Program-made: the position numbers and the translations under genes
Source: Pseudomonadota bacterium
GTDB taxonomy: Bacteria > Pseudomonadota > Gammaproteobacteria > Steroidobacterales > Steroidobacteraceae
Assembly: GCA_021805275.1 (NCBI GenBank)
Contig: JAJZFQ010000178.1
Coordinates: forward strand, 163,499 to 227,498
Reading direction: 5' to 3'
Length of the DNA stretch: 64,000 nt
Shown: positions 8,967 through 18,354 of the stretch, piece by piece
Layout of the letters: the number at the start of each line of letters is the position of its first letter
How positions within the stretch are numbered: the stretch's first letter is position 1
Notes under the pieces: model-generated
Database searches by the model: none
Told to the model about the DNA's origin: nothing
The model's input: only the letters and a program-made list of their open reading frames with translations

Positions 8967-9677
8967 CTAATGGTGTACCGGCAGCACGAGCGCGATCACG
9001 CCGAAGGCCGGATGATCGTAGTAATTGCGCTGGTAGAAGCGGATGCGGCGGGTCTCGTTGAGGACGAACGTCGTGCCGGGCGCCGCGCCGAGGCCTGGCG
9101 GCGGGTGCTGCATGGTGTAATCGAGCCTCAGGCCCAGGTGCAGGTACGTGCCGCGCTCGAAATAGATCAGGCCCTTCAGCCCGGGCACGTGAATGCCGAC
9201 TTGCGCGAGGCTGAAGCCGGCGTGGGTGCCCCAGTCGCTGGCGGTCTGGATCCATGCGGCGTGCGCGACGGGGGCGTAATCCGCGCTGACGCGCAGCGCA
9301 TTCCAGATCGGCGTGAGGCGGTAGGCCGAGGCGGGCACGATGCTCACCAGCTGGCCGATCCCGCTGCCCGTCGGGCTCTCCGAGCCGCTGACCGCCGGCG
9401 CCATGTTCAGCTCTGCCTGCCAGTCCTCGGGGCTGCCCATGCCCTTGAGCGCGCGGAATACGATGAGCTCGATGTAATACTGGCGGTGTGTCGGGGTGGG
9501 CGTTGCGGTGGCAGTCCCCGCAGCAGGGGATGCAGCGTTTGCCGCCGCGGCGGGCGGCGCCTCGGTACCGGCCGGATGTGCCTGCAGAAGCGGCGGGCTC
9601 GCGGCGCGAGCCGGCGAGAGGACGGCGAGCGCCAGCGCGGCGAGCAGGCTCAGGCCCGATGCGATGCGGTGCGTCAT
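8967..9677 (-). CDS. csiV: CsiV-family periplasmic peptidoglycan-binding protein
   Basis: The 236-residue protein carries a signal peptide (residues 1-26, cleavage after ARA), an Ala/Pro/Thr-rich linker, and then the CsiV domain: YYIELIVFRALK near residue 67 and the closing FYQRNYYDHPAFGVIALV. In Shewanella, CsiV binds peptidoglycan and is tied to cell-shape integrity; it is typically encoded beside mfd in Gammaproteobacteria. Here it lies 23 bases downstream of mfd on the same strand, the expected place. Function in this organism is inferred from family and position. Confidence 0.8.
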   Translation of the reverse strand: MTHRIASGLSLLAALALAVLSPARAASPPLLQAHPAGTEAPPAAAANAASPAAGTATATPTPTHRQYYIELIVFRALKGMGSPEDWQAELNMAPAVSGSESPTGSGIGQLVSIVPASAYRLTPIWNALRVSADYAPVAHAAWIQTASDWGTHAGFSLAQVGIHVPGLKGLIYFERGTYLHLGLRLDYTMQHPPPGLGAAPGTTFVLNETRRIRFYQRNYYDHPAFGVIALVLPVHH

Positions 9678-9700
9678 GGGCGCAGTGTAATCGAAGGCGG

Positions 9701-12700
9701 CTATTTCGGCTTGCCCGCGAGCCGCCGCAGTAGCGCCGCGGCAAACTCGAAACGCGCGGCTTCCTCGGGCATGGCGCGGGCGATGCGCAGTTTCATCGCC
9801 CCCTCGAGGCGGTACTCGCGCGGGGACTGCTGCATCAGCTTGACGAGGCTCTGTGGCTGCACGGCGGTGTGCTCCTCGAACAGCACCACGCCGCCCTGCG
9901 GACCGAGGTCGAGGCGGCGGATGCCGAGGGCGCGGGCCGTGAGCTTCAGCCGTGTGATGCGTAGCAGCCGCTCGGCCGCGCTCGGCAGCGGCCCGAAGCG
10001 GTCGTAGAGTTCCGCGTTGAGCTCATCAAGTCCCTCGGCGCTCTCGGCCGCGGCGATGCGCTTGTACAGGCTGAGGCGCACCTGGACGTCGCCGATGTAG
10101 GCCTCGGGCAGGAATGCCGGCAGGCGCAGCTCGACCTCGGTGGCGGCCGCAAGTGGCCGATCGAGCACCGGCTCGCGCCCGGCTTTCAGCGCCGCGACCG
10201 CCTCCTCGAGCAGCTCCAGGTACATCGCCAGGCCGATCTCGGTCATCTGGCCGCTCTGGGATTCCCCGAGCAACTCCCCGGCGCCGCGGATCTCCAGGTC
10301 ATGGGTCGCGAGCGCGAAGCCGGCGCCGAGTTCCTCCATCGATTCGATCGCATCGAGGCGCTTGGCGGCATCGCCGCTCAGGGCCCGCCGCGGCGGAGCG
10401 ATGAGGTAGGCGTAGGCGCGGTGGTGCGAGCGGCCCACCCGGCCGCGCAGCTGGTGCAGCTGCGCCAGTCCCATGTGATCGGCGCGGTTGATGAGGATGG
10501 TGTTGGCGCTCGGCACGTCGATGCCGCTCTCGATGATGGTCGTGCACAGCAGCAGGTCGAAGCGGCGGTGGTAGAAGTCCACCATCAGCTGCTCCAACTC
10601 CCGCTCGCGCATCTGTCCGTGACCGACGCGCACGCTCGCCTCGGGTACGAGCTGGCGCACTTCGGCGGCGATCTTCTCGATGGTGCGGATCTCGTTGTGC
10701 ACGAAGTAGATCTGGCCGCCGCGCCGCAGTTCGCGCAGCACCGCCTCGCGCAGCGTCGGACCATGCCACTCGATGACGAAGGTCTTGATCGCCAGGCGCT
10801 CGGCCGGCGGCGTGGTGATCAATGACAGGTCGCGCAACCCGCCGAGCGCCATGTTCAGCGTGCGCGGGATGGGCGTGGCAGTCAGGGTGAGCACGTGGAC
10901 GTTGGCGCGCAGTGCCTGCAGGCGTTCCTTGTCGCGCACGCCGAAGCGCTGCTCCTCATCGACGATGAGCAGTCCGAGGTCCTTGAAGCGCGCATGGGTG
11001 TGCAGCAGCCGGTGTGTCGCAACCACGATGTCGACGGCGCCGCGCTCGATTCCCTCGAGCGTGACGCGGGTCTCCTTGGCGTTGCCGAAGCGCGAGAGAC
11101 CCTCGATGCGCACCGGCCAGTCGGCGAAGCGATCGCGGAAGTTGGTCAGGTGCTGCTGGGCGAGCAGCGTGGTCGGGGCGAGCACCGCGACCTGCTTGCC
11201 GGACTGCACCGCGGCGAACGCCGCGCGCATGGCGACTTCGGTCTTGCCGAAGCCGACATCGCCGCACACGATGCGGTCCATGGGTCGATCGCTCTTCAGA
11301 TCCTCCAGCACCTGCGTGATGGTGCTCGCCTGGTCTTCGGTCTCCTCGAACGGGAAGGCGGTGGCGAAGGTGCGGTAGTCCGCCTCGTTGAATGTGAGCT
11401 TCAGGCCACGCTGCGCCTTGCGTCGCGCATACAGGTCGAGCAGCTCCGCCGCCACGTCGCGGATCTGCTCGGCGGCGCGCTTGCGCGCCTTGGCCCACTG
11501 ATCGGTGCCAAGCTTGTGCAGCGGGGCGCTCTCGCTCGCCGCACCCGTGTAGCGGGCCACCAGGTGCATCTGCTGCACCGGGACGTAGATCCGGTCCCCG
11601 CCGAGGTACTCCAGCACCAGGAACTCCCCGGACTCGCCAGCCACTTCCATGGGCTGCAGGCCGACGTAACGGCCGACGCCGTACTGCTCGTGCACCACCG
11701 GGGCGCCGGCGGTGAGGTCCTGAAGATCCCGCAGGATGGCCTCGGGGTCCGCGGCGGCGCGCGCGCGGCGGCGCTCCTGGCGGGCGCGCGCGCCGAACAG
11801 CTGCGATTCGGCGATGATCGCGAGCGGCGGCTCGGCGAGCGACAGGCCTGAGACGTCGGCCGCGACGGTCAGGCTGAGGGGCGCGCGGCCGGCGAGAAAG
11901 GTTTCCCAGCCGGCGGTGAGCTCGACCTCGTGACCCTGGCTGCGCAGCAGCGCGTTGAGCACTTCACGCCGCCCCGGGGAGTCCGCGGCGATGAGTGTCC
12001 GCCCGGCGAAGGACTGGAGAAACGCATCGAGCCGCGCGAGCGGTCGCTCGGCGCGCGTATCGAGCGGCAGGTCCGGCGGCTCGAGCGTGGCGAAGTCGTG
12101 CGGCGGCGGCGCTGCGCTCGCGGGCGGCTCGTCCGTGAGGGTGATGGAGGCGAACTGCTCGAGCGCCCCGTGCAGCGCAGTCGGCTCGAGGAACAGCTCG
12201 GCCGGGGCGAGCACGGGCCGCTCCAGATCGTGACGGCGCTCCTCGTAGCGCGCCTCGATGTCGTGCCAGGAGCGCCCCAGAGCCTCGGAGAGCGCCCCGT
12301 CGCGCACGATCACGGCGTTCGCCGGCAGATGATCGAACAGGGTCGCCGTCGTCTCGAAGAACAGCGGCAGGTAGAACTCGACGCCTGCGGGCGCGTGACC
12401 CTCGCTGACGGCGCGGTAGACGTTTGAGCGCGTCGGATCGCCCTCGAAGCGCACGCGGAAGCGCCGCCGGAATTCCTTCACCGCATCGGCATCAAGCGGC
12501 AGCTCGCGCGCCGGCAGCAGTCGCACCTGCTTGATCGGCTCGAGCGAGCGCTGGGTGTCCGGGTCGAAGCGGCGGATCGCCTCGATCTGGTCGTCGAACA
12601 GGTCGATGCGCAGCGGTTCGTCCGAGCCCATCGGAAAGACATCGAACAGCGAGCCGCGCACGGCGAACTCCCCGGGGCTGCGCACCTGGCTGACGCTGGC

Positions 12701-13153
12701 GTAACCGGCGTCGACCAGGCGGGTGCGGAACGGCTCGAGATCGAGCCGCTCGCCGCACGACAGCTCAAAGGCGCGCGCTTGCACATACTGGCGCGGGGGA
12801 AGGCGTTGCATGAGCGTGTCGGCCGCGACGATTAGGCAGCCGTGCTTCAGGTGCGGTAGCTCGTAGAGCGCGCGCAGCCGGGCGGAGGTGATGTCCGGAT
12901 GGGGAGAGAACAGGTCGTAGGGCAGCACTTCCCAGTCGGGAAAGGTGAGCAGTGGCAGCGTGGGGCCGGCGAAGAAGGCGAGCTCGGCGCTCAGGCGCGC
13001 TAGCTCCCGCGCCGCATCGGTGACGATGACGTAGAGCTTCTGGTCCGAGCGGGCCGCCTCGGCGAGCGCCAGTGCCGCGGCGCTGCCGCGCAGGTGCCGC
13101 CAGCGCAGGTGCCGCCTGGCCGGGCCCGGAACGGGCGGATCGAGTACTCTCAA
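9701..13153 (-). CDS. mfd: Transcription-repair coupling factor Mfd
   Basis: Mfd displaces RNA polymerase stalled at DNA damage and recruits UvrA. Starting at the TTG at 13153 the protein is 1150 residues, matching the family (about 1148 in E. coli). In order it shows a UvrB-like N-terminal region, the RNA-polymerase-interaction domain (VHEQYGVGRYVGLQ near 484), helicase Walker A GDVGFGKTEVA near 628, the DEEQRFG box near 730, TATPIPRTL, GRVGRS, and the C-terminal TRCF domain. The open frame extends 64 codons further, but that part is Arg-rich and runs inside the cyclase gene. The TTG start overlaps the cyclase stop as TTGA, so the two are probably translationally coupled. Confidence 0.95.
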   Translation of the reverse strand: MRVLDPPVPGPARRHLRWRHLRGSAAALALAEAARSDQKLYVIVTDAARELARLSAELAFFAGPTLPLLTFPDWEVLPYDLFSPHPDITSARLRALYELPHLKHGCLIVAADTLMQRLPPRQYVQARAFELSCGERLDLEPFRTRLVDAGYASVSQVRSPGEFAVRGSLFDVFPMGSDEPLRIDLFDDQIEAIRRFDPDTQRSLEPIKQVRLLPARELPLDADAVKEFRRRFRVRFEGDPTRSNVYRAVSEGHAPAGVEFYLPLFFETTATLFDHLPANAVIVRDGALSEALGRSWHDIEARYEERRHDLERPVLAPAELFLEPTALHGALEQFASITLTDEPPASAAPPPHDFATLEPPDLPLDTRAERPLARLDAFLQSFAGRTLIAADSPGRREVLNALLRSQGHEVELTAGWETFLAGRAPLSLTVAADVSGLSLAEPPLAIIAESQLFGARARQERRRARAAADPEAILRDLQDLTAGAPVVHEQYGVGRYVGLQPMEVAGESGEFLVLEYLGGDRIYVPVQQMHLVARYTGAASESAPLHKLGTDQWAKARKRAAEQIRDVAAELLDLYARRKAQRGLKLTFNEADYRTFATAFPFEETEDQASTITQVLEDLKSDRPMDRIVCGDVGFGKTEVAMRAAFAAVQSGKQVAVLAPTTLLAQQHLTNFRDRFADWPVRIEGLSRFGNAKETRVTLEGIERGAVDIVVATHRLLHTHARFKDLGLLIVDEEQRFGVRDKERLQALRANVHVLTLTATPIPRTLNMALGGLRDLSLITTPPAERLAIKTFVIEWHGPTLREAVLRELRRGGQIYFVHNEIRTIEKIAAEVRQLVPEASVRVGHGQMRERELEQLMVDFYHRRFDLLLCTTIIESGIDVPSANTILINRADHMGLAQLHQLRGRVGRSHHRAYAYLIAPPRRALSGDAAKRLDAIESMEELGAGFALATHDLEIRGAGELLGESQSGQMTEIGLAMYLELLEEAVAALKAGREPVLDRPLAAATEVELRLPAFLPEAYIGDVQVRLSLYKRIAAAESAEGLDELNAELYDRFGPLPSAAERLLRITRLKLTARALGIRRLDLGPQGGVVLFEEHTAVQPQSLVKLMQQSPREYRLEGAMKLRIARAMPEEAARFEFAAALLRRLAGKPK

Positions 13154-14007
13154 ACTGCGACCGGATCTGCCGTGATATGGAGACGCGGCGCGGCGGCGGG
13201 CACGCAGAAGATGTCGATGGTGCGGCTGCTGCCGCGCAGCTGAATCGGCGGCAGGGCTGTCGCGCCCACGTCGACGCCGAGGGCATCGAGGGACTGCTTG
13301 ATGGTGCGCGAGAAGAGCATCTCCCCGGCCCGCGCGCGCTGGCACAGCCGGGCCGCGACGTTCACCGTGTCGCCGATCAGCGTGTAGCTCATGTAGGAGC
13401 TCGAGCCGATGTTACCGGCGACGACGTCGCCCTCATTGATCCCGATGCCCAGGCCTGCCTCGACGCCGTAGCGCCCGACCCACGATCCGGCGAGCTCGGC
13501 GAAGCTGCTGAGCATCTCCTGGGCGGCGCGCACGGCGCGGCCCGGTCCGTCGGGCTGCTCGAGCGGCACCCCGAAGCCGAGCATCAGGCAGTCCCCGGCC
13601 ATGTGGAACACGGTACCGTCGTGGCGCAGCGTGATCTCGGTGAGCAGCGAGAAGTACTCGTTCAACAGCGGCACGACCTGGCGCGGCTCGAGCCGCTCGG
13701 ACAGGCCGGTGAAGCCGCGCAAGTCCGCGAACAACACCACCGCGTGGGTGCGCAGGTCGTTGGCCGAGAGCAGCGTCTCGCGCAGCTGCACGTCCTCGAG
13801 AATCCGCTCGGCGAGCTGCGGGGAGACGTAGCGGCGCACGGCGCGGCGCAGCACTTCCTCGCGGCGGCGCACCTCGGCCTGCAGGTGGGCCTGCGCCAGT
13901 TCGCGGCGTGTGGCGCCGGCGCGGATCAGCTCGTCGATGTTGAGCAATTTATCGAGCGACAAGGGACGGTTACCCGAACATTCTTCTGTGAAAAGTGAGC
14001 CTACCAT
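13150..14007 (-). CDS. Class III adenylate/guanylate cyclase domain protein
   Basis: This 285-residue soluble protein has a short helical N-terminus (residues 1-85) and a class III cyclase domain. The metal-binding Asp residues are D95 (FADLRGFT) and D139 (AGDC), and the transition-state pair N216 and R220 lies in IGDTVNVAAR. The adenine-selecting position is Thr209, but the usual partner Lys before the second Asp is His135 (GTVFHMAGD), so nucleotide preference is open. All residues for metal chemistry are present, so it is likely active. It overlaps mfd by four bases downstream; no cAMP-binding protein is encoded nearby. Confidence 0.88.
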   Translation of the reverse strand: MVGSLFTEECSGNRPLSLDKLLNIDELIRAGATRRELAQAHLQAEVRRREEVLRRAVRRYVSPQLAERILEDVQLRETLLSANDLRTHAVVLFADLRGFTGLSERLEPRQVVPLLNEYFSLLTEITLRHDGTVFHMAGDCLMLGFGVPLEQPDGPGRAVRAAQEMLSSFAELAGSWVGRYGVEAGLGIGINEGDVVAGNIGSSSYMSYTLIGDTVNVAARLCQRARAGEMLFSRTIKQSLDALGVDVGATALPPIQLRGSSRTIDIFCVPAAAPRLHITADPVAV

Positions 14008-14109
14008 AATCCGCTGAACCTGCGTCGCGACAAGGCGACGCCGGCGGCGGCTCCGTCCATTCCAATCGGATAGCGGCCCGGCGGACCGCAGCTTGAACGT
14101 CCTTCGGGG

Positions 14110-14400
14110 CTAGTGTGCCGAGGGGGCGTGCACCACGGCGTGTACGACCCGGTTGTACTCGAAGAAGACGCTGAAGTCGGGGTAGTCCCAGCGGGTGATG
14201 GGTGGGCGGCCGACGGCCGCATAGCGCTTCTCGGGGGTGCCGAAGCGCTGCTCGACCTGGTGCATGGTCTGGCTGCGGTGGGGGTGGGGTACGCCGCTCG
14301 CGGCCAGCCGCAGCTGTCCGTCGACCACCACGGTTTCGGCGGCCGCCGTGGCGGCAACCGAGCAAGCGATCAGCACTGCCAAAAGAACTCGGGCGCGCAT
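14110..14400 (-). CDS. Small exported protein of unknown function
   Basis: A 96-residue product with a clear signal peptide (MRARVLLAVLIACSVAATAAA, cleaved near residue 21) and a mature part of about 75 residues containing QRFGTPEKRYAAVGRPPITRWDY and then FSVFFEYNRVVHAVV. The second half reads like a short SmpA/BamE-like or lipoprotein-type beta element, but I do not recognise the family. There is no lipobox Cys, so it is probably a soluble periplasmic protein. It precedes the cyclase gene on the same strand with a 102-base gap, so co-transcription with the cyclase and mfd is possible. Confidence 0.7.
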   Translation of the reverse strand: MRARVLLAVLIACSVAATAAAETVVVDGQLRLAASGVPHPHRSQTMHQVEQRFGTPEKRYAAVGRPPITRWDYPDFSVFFEYNRVVHAVVHAPSAH

Positions 14401-14527
14401 GTCCAGACCTCCCGCCCCGACTATACACCCCGCGGCATTCTGTCAAAGCCGCCGTACCGCTCCGGTGCGCAAATCTGTGACGCGCGACAACCGGCAGCGA
14501 GGGCGGGGACTATGGTTAAATCCGCGG

Positions 14528-15793
14528 ATGTTCCACCCCCTGTCGATGTTCGTCGGCTGGCGCTACGTGCGCGCCCGCTCGCACAAGTTCTTCGTGTCCT
14601 TCATCACCTGGACCTCGCTCGCGGGGGTGTGCGTCGGGGTGGCGGCGCTGATCGTCATCCTCTCGGTCATGAACGGCTTCGAGGGCGACCTGCGTCACCG
14701 GCTGCTCGCGCTCGATGCCGATGCGCGCGTGGTGGTCAGCCGCTCGGCGCAGAGCTCGGGACCGCCGTCGCCGGCTGCCTGGGCGGTGCTGGCACGCAAA
14801 GTGCGCGCGACCCCGGGCGTGAGCGGGGTCGCCCCGTTCGTTCAGTCCCAGGCGCTCGCGGTCCGCACCCCGGAGATGCTGCCCATACTGCTGCGCGGAA
14901 TCGATCCGGCGGCGGAACCGGCGGTGACGCGGCTCGGCAAGGTGAGCACCGCCGGGGCGCTCGGTGCGCTGCAACCGGGCTCCGACCGGGTGATTCTCGG
15001 GGAGGTGATCGCCGAGGCCCTGGGGCTCGAGCCCGGCGACCGGCTGACGCTGCTCATCCCGGGGGTGAGCCCCGGCGGTCTGCCCACCCCGCAGCTGCAC
15101 CGCTTCACCGTCGCCGGCGTGTTCTCGGTGGGGCTCGCCGACAGCGATGCGACGCTGGTCTACGGCAACATCGCCGATGTGCGCGCGCTGCTGCCGGCCG
15201 GCGGGCTCGACCAGGGCCTGCGAGTGCGCTATCGCGACGCGCTCGATGCCCCGGCGATCTCGGCGCGGCTGCGCGCGCGCCTGCCCAGTGGGTTCCAGGT
15301 GATCGACTGGACGCAGGACAACGCGGCGTATTTCCGCGCCATCCGCATCGAGAAGACCATGATGTCCCTGATCCTGCTGCTGATCGTGGCGGTAGCCGCC
15401 TTCAACATCGTGGCGATGCTGGTGATGGTGGTCACAGACAAGCGCACCGATATCGCGATCCTGCGCACCTTCGGCGCCTCGCCCGCGCGCGTGCTCGCGA
15501 TCTTTCTCACCCAGGGACTGACCATCGGCTGGCTCGGCGTCGGTCTTGGCGTCGGTCTCGGACTTGCGCTCGCCTATCACGTCAACACTGTGGCCAGCTT
15601 CCTCGAGCGCACCTTCGGCTTTCAGATCTTCAACCCCAGCGTCTACTACATCACCCGCATCCCCTCGGTCGTGAACTGGAGCGACGTGGCGTTGATCGGC
15701 GGTGCGGCGCTGCTGCTCACCGCGGCGGCCACCGTCTACCCGGCGGCCCGCGCCGCGCGCGTCGCGCCGGCCGAAGCGCTGCGCTACGAGTAG
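14528..15793 (+). CDS. lolC: Lipoprotein-releasing ABC permease LolC
   Basis: The 421-residue protein is one of the two membrane subunits of LolCDE, which extracts outer-membrane lipoproteins from the inner membrane and passes them to LolA. It has one N-terminal helix (starting near residue 24), a large periplasmic MacB-type domain, and three C-terminal FtsX-type helices; [20 protein letters not shown] followed by the coupling segment ILRTFGAS falls near residues 280-318. The start MFHPLSMFVGWRYVRAR matches the family; the upstream frame does not. It is followed by a paralogue (lolE) four bases later and then lolD. Confidence 0.9.
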   Translation: MFHPLSMFVGWRYVRARSHKFFVSFITWTSLAGVCVGVAALIVILSVMNGFEGDLRHRLLALDADARVVVSRSAQSSGPPSPAAWAVLARKVRATPGVSGVAPFVQSQALAVRTPEMLPILLRGIDPAAEPAVTRLGKVSTAGALGALQPGSDRVILGEVIAEALGLEPGDRLTLLIPGVSPGGLPTPQLHRFTVAGVFSVGLADSDATLVYGNIADVRALLPAGGLDQGLRVRYRDALDAPAISARLRARLPSGFQVIDWTQDNAAYFRAIRIEKTMMSLILLLIVAVAAFNIVAMLVMVVTDKRTDIAILRTFGASPARVLAIFLTQGLTIGWLGVGLGVGLGLALAYHVNTVASFLERTFGFQIFNPSVYYITRIPSVVNWSDVALIGGAALLLTAAATVYPAARAARVAPAEALRYE

Positions 15794-15797
15794 CCCG

Positions 15798-17054
15798 ATG
15801 CGCTGGCTCTCCTACGAATGGCTGATCGGCACGCGGCACCTGCGCTCGACCCACCGGCGCGGGTTTGTCTCGTTCGTGGCGGTGATGTCGGTCTGCGGGC
15901 TGGCCCTCGGGGTCGCCACCCTCATCGTGGTGCTCTCGGTCATGAACGGCTTCGGCCGCGAGCTGCGCAGCCGTATCCTCGACGTCACCGCCGATGCGAC
16001 CATCGAGGGCCTGCATGGCAGCATCGGCGACTGGCAGGCCGTGGCACAGCGGGTGCGTCGCGAGCCGCAGGTGCGCGCCGTCGCCCCGTACGTCGAGCAG
16101 CAGGCGCTGCTCACCCACGGACTGTACATTGCCGGGGCGGCGGTGCGCGGCGTGCTGCCGGGCGAGGAGGGGCACGTGACGGCGCTGGTGCGCCATCTCG
16201 AGCACGGCGATCTCGCGGATCTGCGTCCCGGGGGATACGAGGTGATCCTCGGGGTCGACCTGGCCCGCGCGCTGCACGTGCGTCCCGGGGACTCGGTGGT
16301 GCTGATCGCGCCGGAGGGGATCGCGACGCCGGCCGGGCTGATGCCGCGCATGCGCCGCTTCCGCGTCGTGGGGCTGTTCCATTCGGGGATGTACCAGTAC
16401 GACCGCGAGCTCGCGCTCGTGAACCTCACCGATGCGGCGCGGCTGTTCGCTCTGAAGCCCTCGGAGGTGACCGGACTGCGCATGAAGTTCGCCGATCCCT
16501 GGCAGGCGCCGAGCATCGTGCGCCGCATCGCGTATTCGCTGGGCGGCTCGGGTTATTACGTCAGCGATTGGACGGACCACCTGTCGAACTTCTTCCGCAA
16601 CATCGAGATCACCAAGTCGATGATGTTCGTGATCCTCTCGATGATCGTCGGCGTGGCGGCCTTCAACATCGTGGCGACCCTGGTGATGATCGTGAAGGAG
16701 AAGCAGGCCGACATCGCGATCCTGCGCACCCTGGGTGCCTCGCCGGGCAACGTGCTCGCGGTGTTCGCGATCCAGGGGCTGCTGATCGGACTCGCCGGGA
16801 CGCTGCTCGGGGCGGCCCTCGGCATCTTCATTGCCCATCACCTGCAGAGTCTGGTGGGGCTGCTCGAGCACCTGCTGCACACCCAGTTTCTCAACCCCAA
16901 GGTGTATTACATGAGCGAGCTTCCCGCCTACGTCGAGGGATTCGACGTGCTGCGCGTGTGCGGTGTGGCGTTCCTGCTGTGCGTGCTGGCGACGCTGTAT
17001 CCGGCCTGGCGCGCCGCGCGTACCGCGCCGGCCGAGGCGCTGCGCCATGAATGA
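15798..17054 (+). CDS. lolE: Lipoprotein-releasing ABC permease LolE
   Basis: The 418-residue second permease of the LolCDE complex is closely similar in plan to the preceding Lol[18 protein letters not shown] at the start, a periplasmic domain, and FtsX helices around residues 275-300 with the segment [14 protein letters not shown]. It starts four bases after lolC stops, and its last eight bases overlap the lolD start (ATGAATGA). Which permease is C and which E cannot be fully settled by eye; the assignment follows the usual C-E or C-D-E order. Here lolE precedes lolD, unlike the E. coli C-D-E order. Confidence 0.88.
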   Translation: MRWLSYEWLIGTRHLRSTHRRGFVSFVAVMSVCGLALGVATLIVVLSVMNGFGRELRSRILDVTADATIEGLHGSIGDWQAVAQRVRREPQVRAVAPYVEQQALLTHGLYIAGAAVRGVLPGEEGHVTALVRHLEHGDLADLRPGGYEVILGVDLARALHVRPGDSVVLIAPEGIATPAGLMPRMRRFRVVGLFHSGMYQYDRELALVNLTDAARLFALKPSEVTGLRMKFADPWQAPSIVRRIAYSLGGSGYYVSDWTDHLSNFFRNIEITKSMMFVILSMIVGVAAFNIVATLVMIVKEKQADIAILRTLGASPGNVLAVFAIQGLLIGLAGTLLGAALGIFIAHHLQSLVGLLEHLLHTQFLNPKVYYMSELPAYVEGFDVLRVCGVAFLLCVLATLYPAWRAARTAPAEALRHE

Positions 17055-17769
17055 GGCGGTGCTCGAGGCACGCGACGTCGGGCGCAGTTTCGTGCAGGGC
17101 CCGACGACGCTCGAGGTGCTGCAGGGCGTCACGCTCACCGTGCGAGCCGCGGAGCGGCTGGCCATCATCGGCGCCTCCGGCTCGGGCAAGACCACACTGC
17201 TGCAGATCCTGGGCGGGCTTGATCGGCCCACCCGGGGGCAGGTGCTGATCGCCGGGCGGGACATCCATGCGCTGAAGGAGCGCGAGCGTGGCATGCTGCG
17301 CAACCGGACGCTGGGTTTCGTGTACCAGTTTCATCACCTGCTGCCGGAGTTCTCCGCGCTGGAGAACGTGGCGATGCCGTTGCTGGTGCGGCGCACCCCG
17401 ATCGCCGAGGCGCGCGCCCAGGCGGCCGAGCTGCTCGAGCGGGTCGGTCTCGGCAGTCGGCTGACGCACCGCCCGCACCAGCTCTCCGGCGGCGAGCGTC
17501 AGCGCGCGGCAGTGGCCCGCGCGCTGGTGACGCAACCGAAGATCGTGCTGGCGGACGAGCCTACGGGCAATCTGGATGGGATCAACGCCGAGGCGGTGTT
17601 CGAGCTGATGCTCGAACTGAACCGTGAGCGACAGACCAGCCTGGTCGTGGTGACGCACGATGCGCGACTCGCCGGTCGCATGGATCGCATCTGCGAGCTC
17701 ACCGACGGACGGCTGCGCGAGCAGGGCGCTACGGCGTCGCCCAGTGGCGCGCCCGGTAGCGTCGCCTGA
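17047..17769 (+). CDS. lolD: Lipoprotein-releasing ATPase LolD
   Basis: This 240-residue ABC ATPase powers LolCE. Walker [10 protein letters not shown] is near residue 42, the ABC signature [15 protein letters not shown] near 145, Walker [13 protein letters not shown] near 167 and the switch His in VVVTHD near 202. This is the MacB/LolD type of ATPase. Its ATG lies inside the last codons of lolE, so translation is probably coupled. Its final 41 bases overlap the 3' end of the convergent DUF2062 gene, which constrains both C-termini. Confidence 0.93.
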   Translation: MNEAVLEARDVGRSFVQGPTTLEVLQGVTLTVRAAERLAIIGASGSGKTTLLQILGGLDRPTRGQVLIAGRDIHALKERERGMLRNRTLGFVYQFHHLLPEFSALENVAMPLLVRRTPIAEARAQAAELLERVGLGSRLTHRPHQLSGGERQRAAVARALVTQPKIVLADEPTGNLDGINAEAVFELMLELNRERQTSLVVVTHDARLAGRMDRICELTDGRLREQGATASPSGAPGSVA

Positions 17770-18247
17770 CTTCCCAGCGCCAGATGAACTCGAGCGCGCA
17801 CCAGCCGGCAAACCCAGCGACCAGCGAGCACACCAGGCAGCCGAATAGAAACGGCCGCCACAGCGGTCCGAGTCCGTACTGGAGCCACTGCCAGCTCAAG
17901 TGGAACGCGAAGTGCCGCGCCGGGGTGCGCAGCAGCAGCGCGCCGATGCGGTAGGCGAGGTAGTAGATTGGCACCATGGTCAGGGGATTATTGACCAGGA
18001 AGATCGTGCCGTAGATCGCCGGCACGTTCAGCCGCCAGGCGAGCGCGATCAGTCCGGCGAGCAGTGTGTGCACCGGCAGCGGAATGAAGCAGATCGCCAG
18101 TCCCACGCCGAAGGCGCCCGTGACGGCGCGTCGGTGTACGACCCACAGGCGTGGGTCCATCAGCCGGTCGCCGAACACGCGCAGCAGCCGGTGCCCCTCG
18201 ATGTGGTGGGGCTTGGGCAGAATCCTCTTCAGCATGCGGCGTGGCAT
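17729..18247 (-). CDS. DUF2062 membrane protein
   Basis: A 172-residue inner-membrane protein beginning [16 protein letters not shown] and containing the DUF2062 signature: [25 protein letters not shown], then [17 protein letters not shown], and a final hydrophobic helix before a basic tail. The molecular role of the family is unknown to me. I use the internal Met at 18247 as the family-like start; the frame is open 22 codons further. The gene runs against lolD, overlapping it by 41 bases, and is divergent from exbB. In related genomes it is commonly seen near exbBD-msbA, often with comEC between; comEC is absent here. Confidence 0.85.
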   Translation of the reverse strand: MPRRMLKRILPKPHHIEGHRLLRVFGDRLMDPRLWVVHRRAVTGAFGVGLAICFIPLPVHTLLAGLIALAWRLNVPAIYGTIFLVNNPLTMVPIYYLAYRIGALLLRTPARHFAFHLSWQWLQYGLGPLWRPFLFGCLVCSLVAGFAGWCALEFIWRWEVRRRYRARHWATP

Positions 18248-18295
18248 ACGCGGCGCACTGTACCACGGCGGGTCCGGTGCCGGTCGCGCCGTGCG

Positions 18296-18324
18296 TTTCG
18301 GCCTCCGGCGCACTCCGGTATGAT
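18296..18324 (+). promoter_or_regulatory. Possible sigma70 promoter for exbB
   Basis: TATGAT at 18319-18324 is a fair -10 box with TTTCGG (18296-18301) 17 bases upstream as a weak -35. It points towards exbB, whose ATG is at 18355. The -35 match is poor, so this is tentative. Confidence 0.35.
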
Positions 18325-18354
18325 GCCGGCACGCCGAATCAATGGGGTCGTTTG

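Noticed and set aside
13154..13345. 64-codon upstream extension of mfd
   Set aside because: It lies inside the cyclase gene, is Arg-rich, and the TTG at 13153 gives the exact family N-terminus and length.
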